The notes: generated by a model from the letters alone, not told the origin. Positions 17,101-26,020 are shown, counted from the stretch's first letter. The stretch is 64,000 nt of DNA from Bryobacter aggregatus MPL3 (GCF_000702445.1 NZ_JNIF01000003.1:744001-808000); one strand, 5' to 3'. A program made the numbers and translations.

Positions 17101-17741
17101 GAATCCAAGCTGATCGTGGCAAGTTGGCCGCCGTTGCTGCCCGTGTCCACATTGCCAATCCCGTCCAGAGTCAGATTGTTCTGACTGGTGCGGGCGCCAT
17201 TCGCTGAGATCGAGCCCAGGCCGCCGCTGCCTGCCGTCTGGAGATTGACGGTGCTCACCACGCCAGGAGCAAGATTGACGAGAGCTAAGTATCCGCGGCC
17301 GTTGACCGCTACGTTTTGCAGTTGTTTTCCGACAATGGCGGAACCCCGCTCTGCGCTTTCTGTCTGCAATTCGAGAGCCTGCGCGGAGACCTCGATGGTT
17401 TGATCGATGGAACCAATCTCCGCAACGAAGGTAGGAAGCGCAAGCTTGTCATTGGCGTTGAGAGTGATGTTCTTTTGCTCAATCCGGCGGAAGCCAGGAG
17501 CCTGAACATGCAAAGTGTAGTTTCCGGGAGCAAGCTGCGGAAAGGAGAAGCGCCCGCTGGCATCCGTAGTGGCTTCGATCACAGACCGCTTGTCCTGATC
17601 TGTAATCGTGACCTTCGCATTAACTAGCGATGCGCTTTGGGCATCGGTAACGGTCCCGGAAATCGATCCGGATGCGGTCTGGGCAGAGAGTTCCGCTACA
17701 CAGAGGAACGATAGGAACAACAAAATAGAGAGAGATTTCAC
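14187..17741 (-). CDS. Oar-like TonB-dependent receptor (second copy type)
   Basis: 1184 residues starting at GTG 17741, preceded by AAGGGGG with 4-base spacing. The signal peptide MKSLSILLFLSFLCVAELSAQ leads into a carboxypeptidase-regulatory-like domain (SISGTVTDAQSASLVNAKVT ... GRFSFPQLAPGNYTLHV). The plug follows (LTLDGIGNVDTGSNGG, QEFKILTSNYQAEYGRSSG, VTKSGSSEFHGSAYLF), then a barrel ending DPRILQLVVRFQF. It shares architecture but only moderate similarity with the neighbouring receptor, so the pair is an old duplication or two independent family members. A terminator hairpin and a 154-bp gap separate them, so they are probably transcribed independently. The ligand is unknown. Confidence 0.93.
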   Translation of the reverse strand: MKSLSILLFLSFLCVAELSAQTASGSISGTVTDAQSASLVNAKVTITDQDKRSVIEATTDASGRFSFPQLAPGNYTLHVQAPGFRRIEQKNITLNANDKLALPTFVAEIGSIDQTIEVSAQALELQTESAERGSAIVGKQLQNVAVNGRGYLALVNLAPGVVSTVNLQTAGSGGLGSISANGARTSQNNLTLDGIGNVDTGSNGGQLATISLDSVQEFKILTSNYQAEYGRSSGAQISVVTKSGSSEFHGSAYLFHRHEGLNANNWKNNRDGLQRNKYRYNDPGYTIGGPVFIPKVFNRNKDKLFFFFSQEYQKQLVPQSTRNVTMPTALERKGDFSQTVDNNGNPFPYIKDPLSSLPCNSTSIGGCFADGGVLGKIPASRLYAPGLAILNFYPLPNAQLATNKGFNFQSQVSDTQPRREDALRVDYNISSKWKMFGRFVNNTDVITTNYASFVMNGNYASPNQHIDARPARSTAFSVTTLISPTMTNEATFGVGQNKINIDGAGDGLTRKKNGLSDLPQLYPSAVQGDYLPSFAFGGSRLANSPSRNLLDAPFVNYNTTIDFIDNLSKVWNGHTIKTGIYFSRSRKDQSSFAPFNGTYNFGDLASNPLDTGYGYANAAVGVYQTFQQASQYANGMYRYTNVEGYIQDNWKVNRRLTLDYGLRLYWIQPQFDAALQTSTFLPNRFDPAKASRLWKPALNAAGQQIAVDPLTGATNPVSSVGRIITGSGNILNGVAQAGKDVSKYLMENRGIHWAPRFGFAYDLTGKQNLVLRGGGGMFYDRFQGNEVFAMLQNPPTTFSPTLFNGFLKDIDSKNALLAPPSLDAFSYDGKVATVYNFNVGIQARVPFGMVLDTSYVGSISNHLLQRLNLNAIPYGATFLPQNQDPTKVAATPNAILGNNAYNQDFLRPYQGFGNINLHQMGGTSNYNSLQVSLNKRFSKGFLFGLAYTWSKALTTASGDGSFFRIDSNNRLANYGLADFHRAQTLAVNYVYELPGISHYISSKSWLHSAIDGWQISGITVAQTGQPFDVGMSISGVGNQNLTGSYTEGARINLIGNPLTGTSQDPYKRLNAAAYTTPPVGTIGLTAPVRYLIRPGFVNYDFTLQKTFLFTERTRLQLRADAFNVFNHTQFNGINSTLNFASLTNPNPTNLPFNADGTLRDKNGFGTVSGARDPRILQLVVRFQF

Positions 17742-17776
17742 GTGGCCCCCTTAAGGCTCAGCACACAAGAGTAGAG

Positions 17777-17782
17777 ATTATA
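17777..17782 (-). promoter_or_regulatory. Probable -10 box for the second Oar-like receptor
   Basis: A perfect TATAAT on the minus strand, 35 bp upstream of the GTG start, would give a leader of about 30 bases. No good -35 hexamer is seen at 16-18 bp, so this is a suggestion only. Confidence 0.4.
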
Positions 17783-17978
17783 GATTTACTCTTTCCTGGT
17801 TATCAGGGGTAACTCTATTACTGTCGACCTCCAGAGACAAGAGCCGTGAACCGTTCCAGTGATATTAATTTGCGCTCATACTCGGGGAAAGATCGGCGAG
17901 TGACAATATTGAGGAGCATCAGAAACAGGGCTGGCTGGAGTTGGCCCGAAAGCTCGTTTGGAGGAATATCCCATCACC

Positions 17979-19079
17979 ATGAAAATGTCGAAGGCTGCCG
18001 TCCTGCAGGAGTACCAGAAGCCACTACAAATCTGCGAATTCCCATTGAACGAAGAGTTGCAGCCCGGCGAGGCGCTGGCACGTGTCGAGATGGCTGGAAT
18101 CTGTGGAACCGATGTCCACCTTTGGAAGGGGGAACTCCCCATCCCTGTCCCCGTCATTCTCGGCCATGAGAGTGCAGGCCGCATCGCAAAGCTGGGCGCA
18201 GGATTGGAACGGGATTGGACAGGGCAAGCCTTGCAGGAAGGCGATCGCGTGGTGTGGGCAAGCAGCATTGTTTGCGGAGAATGCTACTACTGCAGGATCA
18301 AGCGGACCCCCACTCGCTGCTTGAAGCGGAAGGCCTATGGAATCTCCTATTGCTCCAACGAGGCGCCTCATCTCCGCGGTGGCTATGCAGAATGGATTCT
18401 GCTACGCGCAGGAACTTCGATCTTCAAGCTTCCCGACAATTTGCCCTTTGAATCGATCGTCGGAGCTGGTTGTGCGCTGAATACGGCCCTCCATGGCGTA
18501 GAACGGATTGGATTGGAGATGGGCGACACCGTCGTCATCCAAGGAGCCGGACCCGTTGGACTGGCCGCGCTAGCGGTCGCAATCGAAAGCGGGGCAGCCA
18601 AAACGGTGGTCGTCGGGGGCCCGGCCCATCGCTTGCAGATGGCGCTGGAGTTCGGGGCGGATGCGGTAGTGAGCCTCGAAGAATTTCCAACCGCCGCCGT
18701 GCGGCTCGAGGAAGTCCGGCGGCATACCGGCGAGTTTGGCGCAGATGTTGTCCTCGAATGCGTCGGGCATCCGAGCGCGGTGCCCGAGGGGTTTGAGCTT
18801 TGCCGGGATGGCGGAAAGTATCTTGTGCTTGGGCAATATGCCAATGCGGGAAATGTCGAATTCAACCCTCACGTGATCACCAAGAAGCAGTTGACCGTGA
18901 TGGGAAGTTGGGCATTTGAGCCCCGTCATGTCCTCGGTGCGATTCAATTTTTAGCACGGCCGCGCTGGAGGGAATTGTTCGCCAAGCAGGTGACCCATCG
19001 CTTTTCGCTCGACCAGGCCAGTGAAGCACTGGATACCGTACGGCGCCTCGAAGCAGGGAAAGCGGTGATTCTCCCTTAG
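17979..19079 (+). CDS. Zinc-dependent medium-chain alcohol dehydrogenase family protein
   Basis: About 366 residues. ATG 17979 is preferred; an in-frame TTG at 17958 overlaps the purine-rich GGAGGA. Catalytic zinc ligands are seen in MAGICGTDVH and VILGHESAG. The four-cysteine structural zinc lobe is VCGECYYCRIKRTPTRC. The Rossmann NAD(P) site is VVIQGAGPVGLAALAVA at about residue 185. The family oxidises alcohols or polyols, and the substrate is unknown. It is the first gene of a plus-strand run: the SNF2 helicase gene begins one base after its stop. Confidence 0.93.
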   Translation: MKMSKAAVLQEYQKPLQICEFPLNEELQPGEALARVEMAGICGTDVHLWKGELPIPVPVILGHESAGRIAKLGAGLERDWTGQALQEGDRVVWASSIVCGECYYCRIKRTPTRCLKRKAYGISYCSNEAPHLRGGYAEWILLRAGTSIFKLPDNLPFESIVGAGCALNTALHGVERIGLEMGDTVVIQGAGPVGLAALAVAIESGAAKTVVVGGPAHRLQMALEFGADAVVSLEEFPTAAVRLEEVRRHTGEFGADVVLECVGHPSAVPEGFELCRDGGKYLVLGQYANAGNVEFNPHVITKKQLTVMGSWAFEPRHVLGAIQFLARPRWRELFAKQVTHRFSLDQASEALDTVRRLEAGKAVILP

Positions 19080-19080
19080 T

Positions 19081-21966
19081 GTGGGTTACCATTCGGGATT
19101 GGCATTGCATTGTTCTGCGCTCGAAGGGCGCTTGTTTTTATGGACCGATGGCGAGACGGAAGAGTTCCGCGAAGCGCTGAAAAACATCGGCTTGGGGAAG
19201 GCTCACCTCGAAACCGCTTATGTGTCCATTCCGGACGCAGAGGGGCGTATTCTGCCCACGCAGAAGAGTGTTCTCCCGTTGGGGGTGGAAACTTGGCGGC
19301 GGCTGTGGGTCGACTGGCTGCAACCCCGCGAAGGGCTGGGCGAAAGCGCAGTCTACTGGGCCAACGCAACGCTTCTCGCCTGGCATTTGATGGAGAGAGG
19401 GGCGCATGTGCCAACAGTTCTCAAGAGCCGCGATGGGCTGGAGGGACGTTGGGCGGCACGCTGGATGGGCGAGGAGTACCAGAGCTTCCAAGCCATGGTC
19501 GACAGAATGCCCGATTCGGCCCGTGCCCTGTCTCTCAAAGCCGATCTCCTTCCTCGCAGCGACCGGGCCACACTACTCAATCAGGTGGTGAGCAGTGTCA
19601 TCGACACGCAGGCTCGCCGGGTAGCCAGTAGCCTGGGCCAGCGTTTTCCCGCTTCCACGATCTATAGCAAATGGCAATCGGCACTCAGCCACCCCAGCGC
19701 CTTGCTGCAAGGAGATTCCGGCACTCTCGAGCGCTTCCACCAGGGGATTCTGGGCTGGCAGCAGAGTTTGGATCTCGAGAGCCGTTTTGGATACCGGCTC
19801 GCCTTTGCAGTAGAAGAACCAAAGAACGAAAGCCGCGATGGCTGGACGATCGTTCCCCTCGTGGAGGATCTGCTCGACCCCAACGTCAAAATTGAAATTG
19901 GACGCGTGGAAGAAGTAGAGATGCGCGGAGGCGAAAAGGCTGCAGAAGCTGCCTGGCGTTGCTTCGAGCAGGCCTCCGTCCTCTACCCCGCCCTGGTTAG
20001 CTTTGAGGACGGCGACGGACTCTATCTGCCCGGCGAAAGAGTCATCGATTTCCTCTCCCGTTTTGCCCCGCTGCTCGAGCAGTCGGGCTTCCACATCCTG
20101 AAGCCGGGCTGGTGGACCGAAGGCGATGGCCTGCGTGTTGCCGTCACCGGCGAATTGCATTCGGACAGCGCAGCGGTGGACAGCACCAATGCGATGAGTT
20201 CGAAGGTGCGCCTCGATTGGGCGGCACTGCTTGGCGACCAACCCGTCACGATCGAAGAACTCAACGAATTGGCCAAACACGCTGGTGAAATGCAGCAGGT
20301 GGGTGGCAAGTGGATGCGCATTGACCCGGTCAGCGTCCGCGAGGCCGTGAAGTTCCTCAAGGGAGGCGTCAAGAAGGAACTCAGTGCCCGCGACGCGCTC
20401 CGGGAAGTACTGGGCATGGGGTCCGCCGGACGTGGACTCGAGATCCGGGAAATCCGTACGGAAGGCTGGATCGGAGACTTGCTGCAGCGGCTGCGTGAGC
20501 CCGGCGAGATCAAAGAACTCGAGATGCCCGCCGGACTGAAAGGCGAACTGCGCCCTTACCAGCGGCGCGGCTTCTCCTGGCTGAACTTTGTGACCGGCTT
20601 CGGGCTGGGAGCCTGTCTGGCCGACGACATGGGCCTCGGCAAGTCGCTCCAACTGCTGGCGTTGCTGGCATTGCGGCGAGGAAGTGGCAGGCCGACGCTC
20701 CTCATCTGCCCCACTTCGGTCATCGGCAACTGGGAACGTGAAGCAGCAAAGTTCTTCCCTTCTCTGCAACTGATGGTGCATCACGGTGCGGCGCGAGCCA
20801 AAGGCCCAACCTTTGTGCGCGCCGCCAAACGGCACGATCTGGTCCTGAGTAGCTATAGCCTTGTGCATCGCGACATCGAAATTCTAAAGCAAGTGCCGTG
20901 GGATGGCGTGGTGCTGGATGAAGCGCAGAACATCAAGAATTTCGAGACCAAACAAGCCAAAGCAGCGCGTCAGATCGAGAGTTCTTACCGCGTGGCGCTG
21001 ACAGGCACTCCAGTCGAGAATCATGTTGGAGACCTGTACTCGCTGATGGACTTCCTCAATCCCGGCCTGCTTGGCAGTGAACGGGACTTCCAGCAACGCT
21101 TCTTCAAGCCAATCCAGAATCATCACAATGAACGAGCGGCTAAACAGCTGAAGGGGTTGACCGCGCCCTTTGTACTCCGCCGCCTCAAAACAGATAAATC
21201 CATCATCTCGGACCTGCCCGAAAAGATGGAAATGAAGACCTACTGCAAGCTCACCAAGGAGCAAGCCAAGCTGTATGCGGACGTCGTCAGCGGCTGTTTT
21301 GGCGAAATGGATGGCAAGTCGTCCATGGAGCGCCGTGGCTTGATTCTTGCCACCATCTCGAGACTGAAGCAGGTTTGCAATCACCCCGCTCAAATCTTGA
21401 AAGAGCGTACCGACCTGGCCGGACGCAGCGGCAAGCTGAGCCGGCTCACCGAAATGCTCGAAGAGGTGCGCGAAGCCGGCGAAAAGGCGCTGATCTTCAC
21501 GCAGTTCGCCGAGATGGGAGAGATTCTGGCTCTCCATTGCGAACAGGTATTTGGAAAGACGGTCTCGTTTCTGCATGGCGGCACCCGGCGTCTCGATCGG
21601 GAAAAGATGATTGCCGACTTCTCCAAGCCGGAAGGTGCAAGCCTGTTCGTGTTGTCACTCAAGGCAGGCGGTACGGGCCTGAACCTGGTGGCCGCCAATC
21701 ATGTGTTTCATTTCGATCGCTGGTGGAATCCGGCCGTGGAGAATCAGGCGACCGATCGCGCTTTCCGCATCGGACAAAATAAGACGGTACAGGTACACAA
21801 GTTCGTTTGCATGGGAACGCTGGAGGAGCGGATCGATCAGATGGTGGAGGAGAAAAAGGCCTTGGTCAGCAAGGTAGTGGAAGCAGGCGAGGTCTGGCTG
21901 ACCGAGCTGTCCAATCAGGAACTGCGCGAATTGTTCTCCCTCTCGCGTGAGGCGTGGGAAGACTAG
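19081..21966 (+). CDS. SNF2/HepA-family DNA-dependent ATPase
   Basis: 961 residues from GTG 19081, one base after the preceding stop. The N-terminal half (to about residue 480) matches the SNF2-associated bacterial region that precedes the motor in this family. The motor has DDMGLGKSLQLLALL (Walker A), CPTSVIGNWEREA, a DEAQNIKN box, the SGT-like LTGTPVENH motif, and C-terminal helicase motifs (KALIFTQF, FLHGGTRR, LSLKAGGTGLNL, DRWWNPAVENQATDRAFRIGQ). Such enzymes translocate on duplex DNA and remodel protein-DNA complexes. Its stop overlaps the start of a SWIM zinc-finger gene, a classic pairing for bacterial HepA-type proteins. Confidence 0.95.
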   Translation: MGYHSGLALHCSALEGRLFLWTDGETEEFREALKNIGLGKAHLETAYVSIPDAEGRILPTQKSVLPLGVETWRRLWVDWLQPREGLGESAVYWANATLLAWHLMERGAHVPTVLKSRDGLEGRWAARWMGEEYQSFQAMVDRMPDSARALSLKADLLPRSDRATLLNQVVSSVIDTQARRVASSLGQRFPASTIYSKWQSALSHPSALLQGDSGTLERFHQGILGWQQSLDLESRFGYRLAFAVEEPKNESRDGWTIVPLVEDLLDPNVKIEIGRVEEVEMRGGEKAAEAAWRCFEQASVLYPALVSFEDGDGLYLPGERVIDFLSRFAPLLEQSGFHILKPGWWTEGDGLRVAVTGELHSDSAAVDSTNAMSSKVRLDWAALLGDQPVTIEELNELAKHAGEMQQVGGKWMRIDPVSVREAVKFLKGGVKKELSARDALREVLGMGSAGRGLEIREIRTEGWIGDLLQRLREPGEIKELEMPAGLKGELRPYQRRGFSWLNFVTGFGLGACLADDMGLGKSLQLLALLALRRGSGRPTLLICPTSVIGNWEREAAKFFPSLQLMVHHGAARAKGPTFVRAAKRHDLVLSSYSLVHRDIEILKQVPWDGVVLDEAQNIKNFETKQAKAARQIESSYRVALTGTPVENHVGDLYSLMDFLNPGLLGSERDFQQRFFKPIQNHHNERAAKQLKGLTAPFVLRRLKTDKSIISDLPEKMEMKTYCKLTKEQAKLYADVVSGCFGEMDGKSSMERRGLILATISRLKQVCNHPAQILKERTDLAGRSGKLSRLTEMLEEVREAGEKALIFTQFAEMGEILALHCEQVFGKTVSFLHGGTRRLDREKMIADFSKPEGASLFVLSLKAGGTGLNLVAANHVFHFDRWWNPAVENQATDRAFRIGQNKTVQVHKFVCMGTLEERIDQMVEEKKALVSKVVEAGEVWLTELSNQELRELFSLSREAWED

Positions 21967-22739
21967 TGCGGCTCCGAGGCAAAGCGGCGGCAGGCCCTGC
22001 AGTACCCGTTGGCGATCGTTGGATCGAATGGATCGAAGCGTTTCCGATGGGTCCGGAGCGCCATTCCAAAGGCAAGGCGTATGCCGAGAATGGAGCCGTT
22101 CTCAATCTCGAATCGACCCATGGCGTCGTCGAAGGTTCGGTCCTGGGCTCCCGGCCGGAGCCCTATCAGGTCAGTCTGGAATTCGCACCGGTCGATCGTG
22201 ACCGCTGGGCAGAGCTGTGGAGGATTGCAGCCCCCGAAGACTTGAAGGCTTTTCAAAAAGGATTGCTCACTGCGGGCATGGAGCGCTCTTTTGAAGACGC
22301 CGGAATCAAGATCTTTCCGGAGCGCTACAAGGACGTGAAGCCGAATTGCGACTGCCCAGACTGGATGCGCCCCTGCAAGCACGCGCTGGCGGTGCTGCGC
22401 GTTCTGGGCGTGGAGATCGCCAGAAATCCGCTGGTTCTCACCAAGCTCCGTGGCGATGCCTCGGAGAGCACCGAAACCCCGGAAGTGTTGCCCGTTGAGG
22501 ACGGCGAAGCATTACGCGCAGATCCTGCTGCATTTTGGGGCAGCGGCGCCGAATGGCAAACCCTACAGGACCAGTGGCTGGTGGGGGGCACAGGGTGGAG
22601 ACTCCTCAAGCGATTGGGGCCGGTGGCAGTATATGGTGTGAGGATGGACCCCGATGTGATGTTCAAACCCGTCTATGACGGCGTCGCAGCCGAGGCCGCC
22701 GTATTGATGGAGCAGGTGAAAGGAAAGATGCAGAGATGA
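21966..22739 (+). CDS. SWIM zinc-finger protein partner of the SNF2 ATPase
   Basis: About 257 residues starting at GTG 21966, which overlaps the helicase stop (TAGTG); GTG 21954 in the same frame is the alternative. The SWIM signature C-x-C-x(n)-C-x-H is seen as NCDCPDWMRPCKHALAVL at about residue 125. SWIM domains bind DNA or proteins and are often fused to or encoded beside SNF2 ATPases in bacteria. The coupling implies a stoichiometric complex, which is inference. The 3' end overlaps the SGNH hydrolase start by four bases. Confidence 0.9.
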   Translation: MRLRGKAAAGPAVPVGDRWIEWIEAFPMGPERHSKGKAYAENGAVLNLESTHGVVEGSVLGSRPEPYQVSLEFAPVDRDRWAELWRIAAPEDLKAFQKGLLTAGMERSFEDAGIKIFPERYKDVKPNCDCPDWMRPCKHALAVLRVLGVEIARNPLVLTKLRGDASESTETPEVLPVEDGEALRADPAAFWGSGAEWQTLQDQWLVGGTGWRLLKRLGPVAVYGVRMDPDVMFKPVYDGVAAEAAVLMEQVKGKMQR

Positions 22740-23473
22740 TGAAGCCGTTGTTGGGATGGATTGTGGTGGGATGCTTGGGATTCGCGCAAGAGGCGCCAGA
22801 TCCAGCCAAGGTACAGGCAGAATTGGCACGGGCGCAAAAGACGCTTCTCGATTGGCAGAATATCGGACGCTATAAGCAGGACAACGCAAAGCTGGGTGCG
22901 CCCAAGGCGGGCGAGAAGCGTGTTGTTTTTCTAGGAGATTCGATTACCGATGCCTGGGGCCGCCGCGGCGGGAAGTTCTGGCCCGATCTCCCTTATGTCA
23001 ATCGTGGCATCAGCGGACAGACGACACCGCAAATGTTGATTCGATTCCGTCCCGACGTGATCGATCTGGGCGCCAAGATGGTGGTGATTCTGGCAGGCAC
23101 CAACGACCTTGCCGGCAACACCGGGCCGATGACGCTGGAAGAGATCGAAGGCAACCTGCAATCGATGGCAGAACTGGCCGTTGCCAACAAAATCAAGGTA
23201 GTCATGTCGAGCGTGATGCCGGTCTGTGACTATCACCGCCCCCAAACCTCCCGCCGTCCCCCGGAGAAAATCATTGCGCTGAACGAATGGATCAAGGCCT
23301 ATTGCGCCAAGAACAAGCACGTCTATCTCGACTACTACTCCGCAATGCTCGACGACGCGAAGATGCTGCGTAAAGAGCTCACCGCCGATGGCCTCCACCC
23401 GAATCCTGCCGGCTACGCCATCATGGAACCGCTCGCGGAAAAGGCCATTGCCGAGGCCTGGAAGAAACGCTAG
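22736..23473 (+). CDS. Exported SGNH/GDSL-type hydrolase
   Basis: 245 residues starting in the ATGATGA overlap with the SWIM gene. A short signal sequence (MMKPLLGWIVVGCLGFA) leads to a GDSL-like esterase fold: block I VVFLGDSITDAWG (Ser), block II Gly in NRGISGQT, block III LAGTNDLAG (Asn) and block V DGLHPNPAGY (Asp-x-x-His). Family members are esterases or deacetylases on lipids and carbohydrates. The functional link to the helicase genes upstream is unclear; it may simply share the transcript. Confidence 0.92.
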   Translation: MMKPLLGWIVVGCLGFAQEAPDPAKVQAELARAQKTLLDWQNIGRYKQDNAKLGAPKAGEKRVVFLGDSITDAWGRRGGKFWPDLPYVNRGISGQTTPQMLIRFRPDVIDLGAKMVVILAGTNDLAGNTGPMTLEEIEGNLQSMAELAVANKIKVVMSSVMPVCDYHRPQTSRRPPEKIIALNEWIKAYCAKNKHVYLDYYSAMLDDAKMLRKELTADGLHPNPAGYAIMEPLAEKAIAEAWKKR

Positions 23474-23516
23474 CCTGCTGTAACCGGCTTCGCAGATCGG
23501 CTCTCTAAGAGTCAGC

Positions 23517-25061
23517 ATGCGAGAATCCGGGACGAAATCTCTGTGGGTTGGGGACGGCACGCCCCGCCCCACAGCGCCGTTGCACAAGCACCTGAGCACA
23601 CAGGTTTGTATTATTGGTGCGGGCATTGGAGGGTTGAGCACCGCTTATCTGCTGGCCAAAGAGGGCATTGAGGTGGTGGTGCTCGAGGCGCGTCAGGCCG
23701 GAGAGGGCGAAACCTTGCGGACGACGGCGCACCTGTCCAGCGCTCTCGATGATGGCTTTGCCGAACTGGAAAGACTCCACGGCGCAGAGGGCGTCAAGCT
23801 GGCCTACCAGAGCCATGTGGATGCAATCGATGAGATCGAGAGGATCATCAGCGCCGAAGGCATTGAGTGCGGCTTCACCAGACTGGATGGCTTCCTCTGC
23901 TTCCCTGTTCTCGATGCAGAGGGATTGTTTGACAAAGAAGTCCAGGCCGCAATGAAGGCGGGTGTCAGCTTTGAGGCCAGGAATCAAGCTCCGGAATCCT
24001 GGGGCAATATTGGTCCGGCGATGCGCTTCCCGCGCCAGGCCCAGTTCAATCCGGCAGCTTACTTGCAGGGCTTGGTCCAAGCGATTGAGAATCTGGGCGG
24101 CAAGATTTTCACGGGAACCCGGGTGACCAAGTTCAGCAGTGACAGCCGGACAGCCACCAGCGATCAAGGGTTCCAGGTGCGAGCCGCAGAGATGGTGGTG
24201 GCCACCGATTCGCCCATTGTCGATCGCCTCAAGATTCACACCAAGCAGGCCGCCTATCGCAGCTATGCGATTGCATTGGAGATTCCGGCAGGAGCCATCG
24301 AGCCGGCGCTCTACTGGGATACCGAGACTCCCTATCACTACGTTCGCCTGGATGAGAGCGGCAAGATCCTGATCGTTGGTGGAGAAGACCATAAGACCGG
24401 CCAGGACAATGACCCAGCCGCGCGTTTTGTTTCGCTCACGGCCTGGGCCCGCCGCAAGTTTCCGATGGCCGGAGCCCTCATCGCCCAGTGGTCTGGACAA
24501 GTGATGGAGCCCGTCGATGGGCTCGCCTTTCTGGGCCGCAATCCGGGCGACGACCACCTCTATGTGATTACAGGCGACTCCGGACACGGCATGACACACG
24601 GCACCCTGGGTGGCATGATCATCCGGGATCTCATGATGGGAAAGACAGACGGCTATCTGCGCCTCTATGACCCGGCCCGCACGAACCTCTCCGCTGCCGC
24701 AAAGTACCTCCAGGAGAATGCGAACGTCGCCGCACAGTTTGTAGATTGGGTTCGTTCCGGCGATTTGCAGAGCGAAGACGATCTGACACCAGGCGAAGGC
24801 GGCGTCCTGTTGGTGGGGCTGAACAAGTTGGCCCTCTATCGGGACAATCACGGCAAGATTGTGACCAGGACAGCCGTATGCCCGCACCTCGGTTGTATTG
24901 TGAACTGGAACAATGTTGAGAAGTCCTGGGATTGCCCTTGCCATGGCTCGCGATTTGATACCGATGGCCAAGTCCTGAATGGACCGTCCCTGAGCGAGCT
25001 GAAAACAGCGGACACGGATCTGCCCCCGATCGAACCCACCATGATCGGAACACCCTTATAG
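23517..25061 (+). CDS. FAD-dependent oxidoreductase fused to a Rieske [2Fe-2S] domain
   Basis: 514 residues. The N-terminal ~370 residues form a DAO-type flavoprotein with the dinucleotide-binding motif VCIIGAGIGGLSTAYLLAKEG and a C-terminal FAD motif near TGDSGHGMTHGTLGG. Residues about 425-510 are a Rieske domain with ligands CPHLGC and CPCHGS. This DadA-like plus Rieske fusion is known in many bacteria; electrons presumably flow between substrate, FAD and the cluster, and the substrate is unknown. It lacks a signal peptide. Its TAG stop directly abuts the TAA stop of the convergent alpha/beta hydrolase (TTATAG at 25056-25061). Confidence 0.93.
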   Translation: MRESGTKSLWVGDGTPRPTAPLHKHLSTQVCIIGAGIGGLSTAYLLAKEGIEVVVLEARQAGEGETLRTTAHLSSALDDGFAELERLHGAEGVKLAYQSHVDAIDEIERIISAEGIECGFTRLDGFLCFPVLDAEGLFDKEVQAAMKAGVSFEARNQAPESWGNIGPAMRFPRQAQFNPAAYLQGLVQAIENLGGKIFTGTRVTKFSSDSRTATSDQGFQVRAAEMVVATDSPIVDRLKIHTKQAAYRSYAIALEIPAGAIEPALYWDTETPYHYVRLDESGKILIVGGEDHKTGQDNDPAARFVSLTAWARRKFPMAGALIAQWSGQVMEPVDGLAFLGRNPGDDHLYVITGDSGHGMTHGTLGGMIIRDLMMGKTDGYLRLYDPARTNLSAAAKYLQENANVAAQFVDWVRSGDLQSEDDLTPGEGGVLLVGLNKLALYRDNHGKIVTRTAVCPHLGCIVNWNNVEKSWDCPCHGSRFDTDGQVLNGPSLSELKTADTDLPPIEPTMIGTPL

Positions 25062-26015
25062 CGGGCGGTTGGGGTGTGCGGCGAGAAAGCGAATCATCGC
25101 CGGCCTGGTGATCTCCGGCTCTTCGAGAAAGGGGACATGAGCGGACTTCTCCAGTGCGAGAAACTCCGCTTGCGGCATCTCCTTGCGCAGTTCCACGCGA
25201 TAGCGGAAAGGGACATCGCGATCAGCCTTCCCCCAAATGAGGAAGACCGGAATCTTCATCTTGCCCACTGCGGTGTAGCTCTGCACCCAATCGGCGGTTG
25301 CGTAATGCCGCAGCGTGGAGAGCAAGGCGCGACGGAAGCCGCGATAGCGCATTTGCGCTTTGTAGCGCTCGCTCCAGTCGGGAAACTTGCCAGGATCGAC
25401 AAAGTCAGACAGTTGCGCGCGCGGCAAATTCGGCGTGATCTGCGTTGCAAAAAGATACTCCCCAATCACCGGAGTCCGCAGTTGCCAGGGCAGGCGGCCG
25501 CCATGCGAATAGCCGGGTCCGATCAGCGTCAGGCTGTTCACCCGGTCCGGGTGCTGCACGGCATAGTCCGCAAGGATTGGGCCGCCCATCGAGGCGCCAA
25601 TCAGATCGACCTTCGATGAAATCTGCAACCTCGCAAGAAGTTCCGCGAGCTGCCGCACAAAAAGGGCGCCGTTGTAGTCGGCAAAGGGCCGGTCCGACTC
25701 CCCACGGCCATAGAGATCGTAGCGAAGCACGCGATAGCCCGCCTGCACCAGGGCCTCAAAGGTGCCATCCCAGAGGTAATAGGGCACCGAGAAGCCATGC
25801 ACCAGCACGACAGTCTGCGCCGTCTCTGGCCCGGCAATCTCGTAATGCGTGACGCCGGACTGGGTCCGGAGGTACAGGCCCGGCGCCTTCAGCTTCTGGC
25901 GCTCTTCCTGATTCAATTCGGTCGTTTCGAGGTTCGTACTCTGGTAGCGATAGCTGAAATAAGCAACCGCGCAGAGCACCCCGAAAAAGAGCAGCAGAAA
26001 GAGACGCCGCAACAT
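25056..26015 (-). CDS. Membrane-anchored alpha/beta hydrolase
   Basis: About 319 residues. The start is set at 26015 (MLRRLFLLLFFGVLCAVAYFS), an N-terminal membrane anchor; the longer frame upstream is a shadow of thrC. The core shows HGFSVPYYLWDG (oxyanion region), the nucleophile elbow LIGASMGGP, the acid WGKADRDVP and the His in EKSAHVPF, the standard Ser-Asp-His triad. The reaction (esterase, lipase or C-C hydrolase) cannot be told. It lies 5 bp after the thrC stop on the same strand. Confidence 0.9.
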   Translation of the reverse strand: MLRRLFLLLFFGVLCAVAYFSYRYQSTNLETTELNQEERQKLKAPGLYLRTQSGVTHYEIAGPETAQTVVLVHGFSVPYYLWDGTFEALVQAGYRVLRYDLYGRGESDRPFADYNGALFVRQLAELLARLQISSKVDLIGASMGGPILADYAVQHPDRVNSLTLIGPGYSHGGRLPWQLRTPVIGEYLFATQITPNLPRAQLSDFVDPGKFPDWSERYKAQMRYRGFRRALLSTLRHYATADWVQSYTAVGKMKIPVFLIWGKADRDVPFRYRVELRKEMPQAEFLALEKSAHVPFLEEPEITRPAMIRFLAAHPNRPL

Positions 26016-26020
26016 GGAGA

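Noticed and set aside
11276-17207. Long plus-strand open frames (586 and 573 codons) opposite the Oar-like receptors
   Set aside because: They are antisense shadows of GC-rich receptor genes; their translations are repetitive Val/Arg/Gly-rich strings without domains, signal peptides or ribosome-binding sites.
19573-20868. 431-codon minus-strand frame opposite the SNF2 gene
   Set aside because: Shadow of the helicase; the helicase motifs are on the plus strand.
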